From Desulfonatronovibrio hydrogenovorans DSM 9292 (lineage in GTDB: Bacteria > Desulfobacterota > Desulfovibrionia > Desulfovibrionales > Desulfonatronovibrionaceae): DNA of 64,000 bases. Under the pieces are notes generated by a model. That model saw only the letters and a list, made by a program, of their open reading frames with translations, had not been told where the DNA came from and searched no databases. The stretch spans positions 248,001 to 312,000 of the forward strand of contig NZ_JMKT01000008.1 in assembly GCF_000686525.1 (NCBI RefSeq), read 5' to 3'. Shown piece by piece: positions 63,553 through 64,000 of this stretch. The position numbers and the translations under genes were made by a program. Position 1 is the first letter of the stretch. Every line of letters starts with the position of its first letter.

Positions 63553-64000
63553 ATGAACCATCCCGGGGATCTAGAGCGCCTGGAAAAAGTCAGGCTTATG
63601 CTGGTAGATGATGAAGAGCGCTTTCGGACTACTCTGGCCAAGAGGCTGGGGGAGAAGGGGGTCAAACCAAGGACCGCTTCAGGCGGGGTGGAGGCCCTGC
63701 AATCCATGAAGGACGGCCCAGTGGACGTGGTGGTTCTGGATATTAAGATGCCTGGAATGGACGGCATTGAAACCCTTGGCCAGATCAAGAAGATTGATCC
63801 GGATACAGAGGTGATCTTATTGACCGGCCACGCCAATGTGGAGTCAGCTGTGGAGGGAATGAGACTGGGAGCTTATGATTACCTGATGAAGCCCTGTGAC
63901 CTTGAGCAGCTTTTAGAAAAAATCCTCCAGGCCTATGACCACAAGGTGTCCAGAGAAGAAAGCCGGGTTAAGGACAAGATGAAGGAACAGGTGGAGCACT
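63553..64000 (+). CDS. Response regulator receiver protein (partial, runs off the window)
   Basis: 149 codons seen from ATG 63553, with AAGGAGGAG just upstream. Receiver domain (about 12-130) with the acidic pair in MLVDDEERFRTTL, phosphoacceptor in VVVLDIKMPGMDGIE, TGHANVESAVEGM and the Lys of YLMKPCDLEQ. The tail to the window end is a charged helix (EESRVKDKMKEQVEH). The output domain, if any, is not seen. It is the fifth receiver-type protein in the window, 310 bp after the NifX-like gene. Confidence 0.9.
   Translation, partial: MNHPGDLERLEKVRLMLVDDEERFRTTLAKRLGEKGVKPRTASGGVEALQSMKDGPVDVVVLDIKMPGMDGIETLGQIKKIDPDTEVILLTGHANVESAVEGMRLGAYDYLMKPCDLEQLLEKILQAYDHKVSREESRVKDKMKEQVEH

Noticed and set aside
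1-64000. CRISPR arrays, insertion sequences, prophage, toxin-antitoxin or defence islands
   Set aside because: No direct-repeat arrays, transposase, integrase or phage structural motifs were seen on either strand.

Overview
The window (about 50% G+C, dense, both strands) reads like the chromosome of an anaerobic, motile Desulfobacterota bacterium, most likely a Desulfovibrionales-type sulfur/sulfate reducer. The evidence is a complete six-subunit Ech-type energy-converting [NiFe] hydrogenase, a tetrahaem cytochrome c next to a chemoreceptor with a c-haem motif, a Tat-exported molybdopterin oxidoreductase with its chaperone, many sensor kinases and sigma-54 activators, and a type IV pilus alignment operon. 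The species cannot be fixed from sequence reading alone.

Layout. 1-5.5 kb (minus): molybdopterin oxidoreductase (cut by the window edge), TorD-like chaperone, PAS-LuxR regulator, EamA transporter, SfsA. 5.6-10.3 kb (plus): sigma-54 activator without a receiver domain, exported AMIN-like/TPR protein, MEMO-family protein. 10.3-13.3 kb (minus): coaX-eno-folD behind a recognisable promoter, then a GlcF-like Fe-S protein. 14.7-18.7 kb (plus): panC, panD, DUF502 protein, metK and an unrecognised helical protein. 18.7-23.8 kb (minus): echABCDEF. 23.9-26.5 kb (minus): tetrahaem cytochrome and haem-type chemoreceptor, ending in a strong terminator just upstream of echA. 26.5-28.3 kb: regulatory region with a perfect TGTGA-N6-TCACA palindrome, then three tandem Hsp20 genes. 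28.4-37.6 kb: Sm-like small protein, cvpA-mazG, then a long minus-strand run uspA-pilMNOPQ-PilZ-like-hisC-cmk. 37.7-40.8 kb: FmdB zinc ribbon facing an EF-G paralogue and an unknown protein. 41-47.1 kb (plus): second chemoreceptor and the ydbH-ynbE-ydbL envelope trio. 47.3-57 kb (plus): four sensor kinases and a lone receiver, three of the kinases with substrate-binding-protein-like sensors. 57-61.2 kb (minus): tRNA-Pro(UGG) with promoter and terminator, suhB, prfC, an RlmI-like methyltransferase. 61.4-64 kb (plus): a sigma-54-type regulator with damaged ATPase motifs, a NifX-like protein, and the start of a response regulator.

How the parts may work together. Ech couples ferredoxin oxidation to H2 formation and ion transport. 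The neighbouring cytochrome/haem-receptor pair suggests redox- or gas-guided taxis next to it, possibly under CRP/FNR-type (HcpR-like) control. The kinase island appears to have grown by module duplication: kinases at 47.3 and 52.1 kb share near-matching HisKA-ATPase-receiver halves behind different sensors, and kinases at 47.3 and 55 kb share related periplasmic sensors. The most unusual points are the haem receptor/cytochrome operon with its palindrome, the sigma-54-like regulator lacking the Walker B Asp and sensor I Asn beside a NifX-like gene, cysteine-cluster PAS domains in two signalling proteins, and the unknown ORF coupled to the second EF-G. No CRISPR array, insertion sequence, phage or rRNA was seen.
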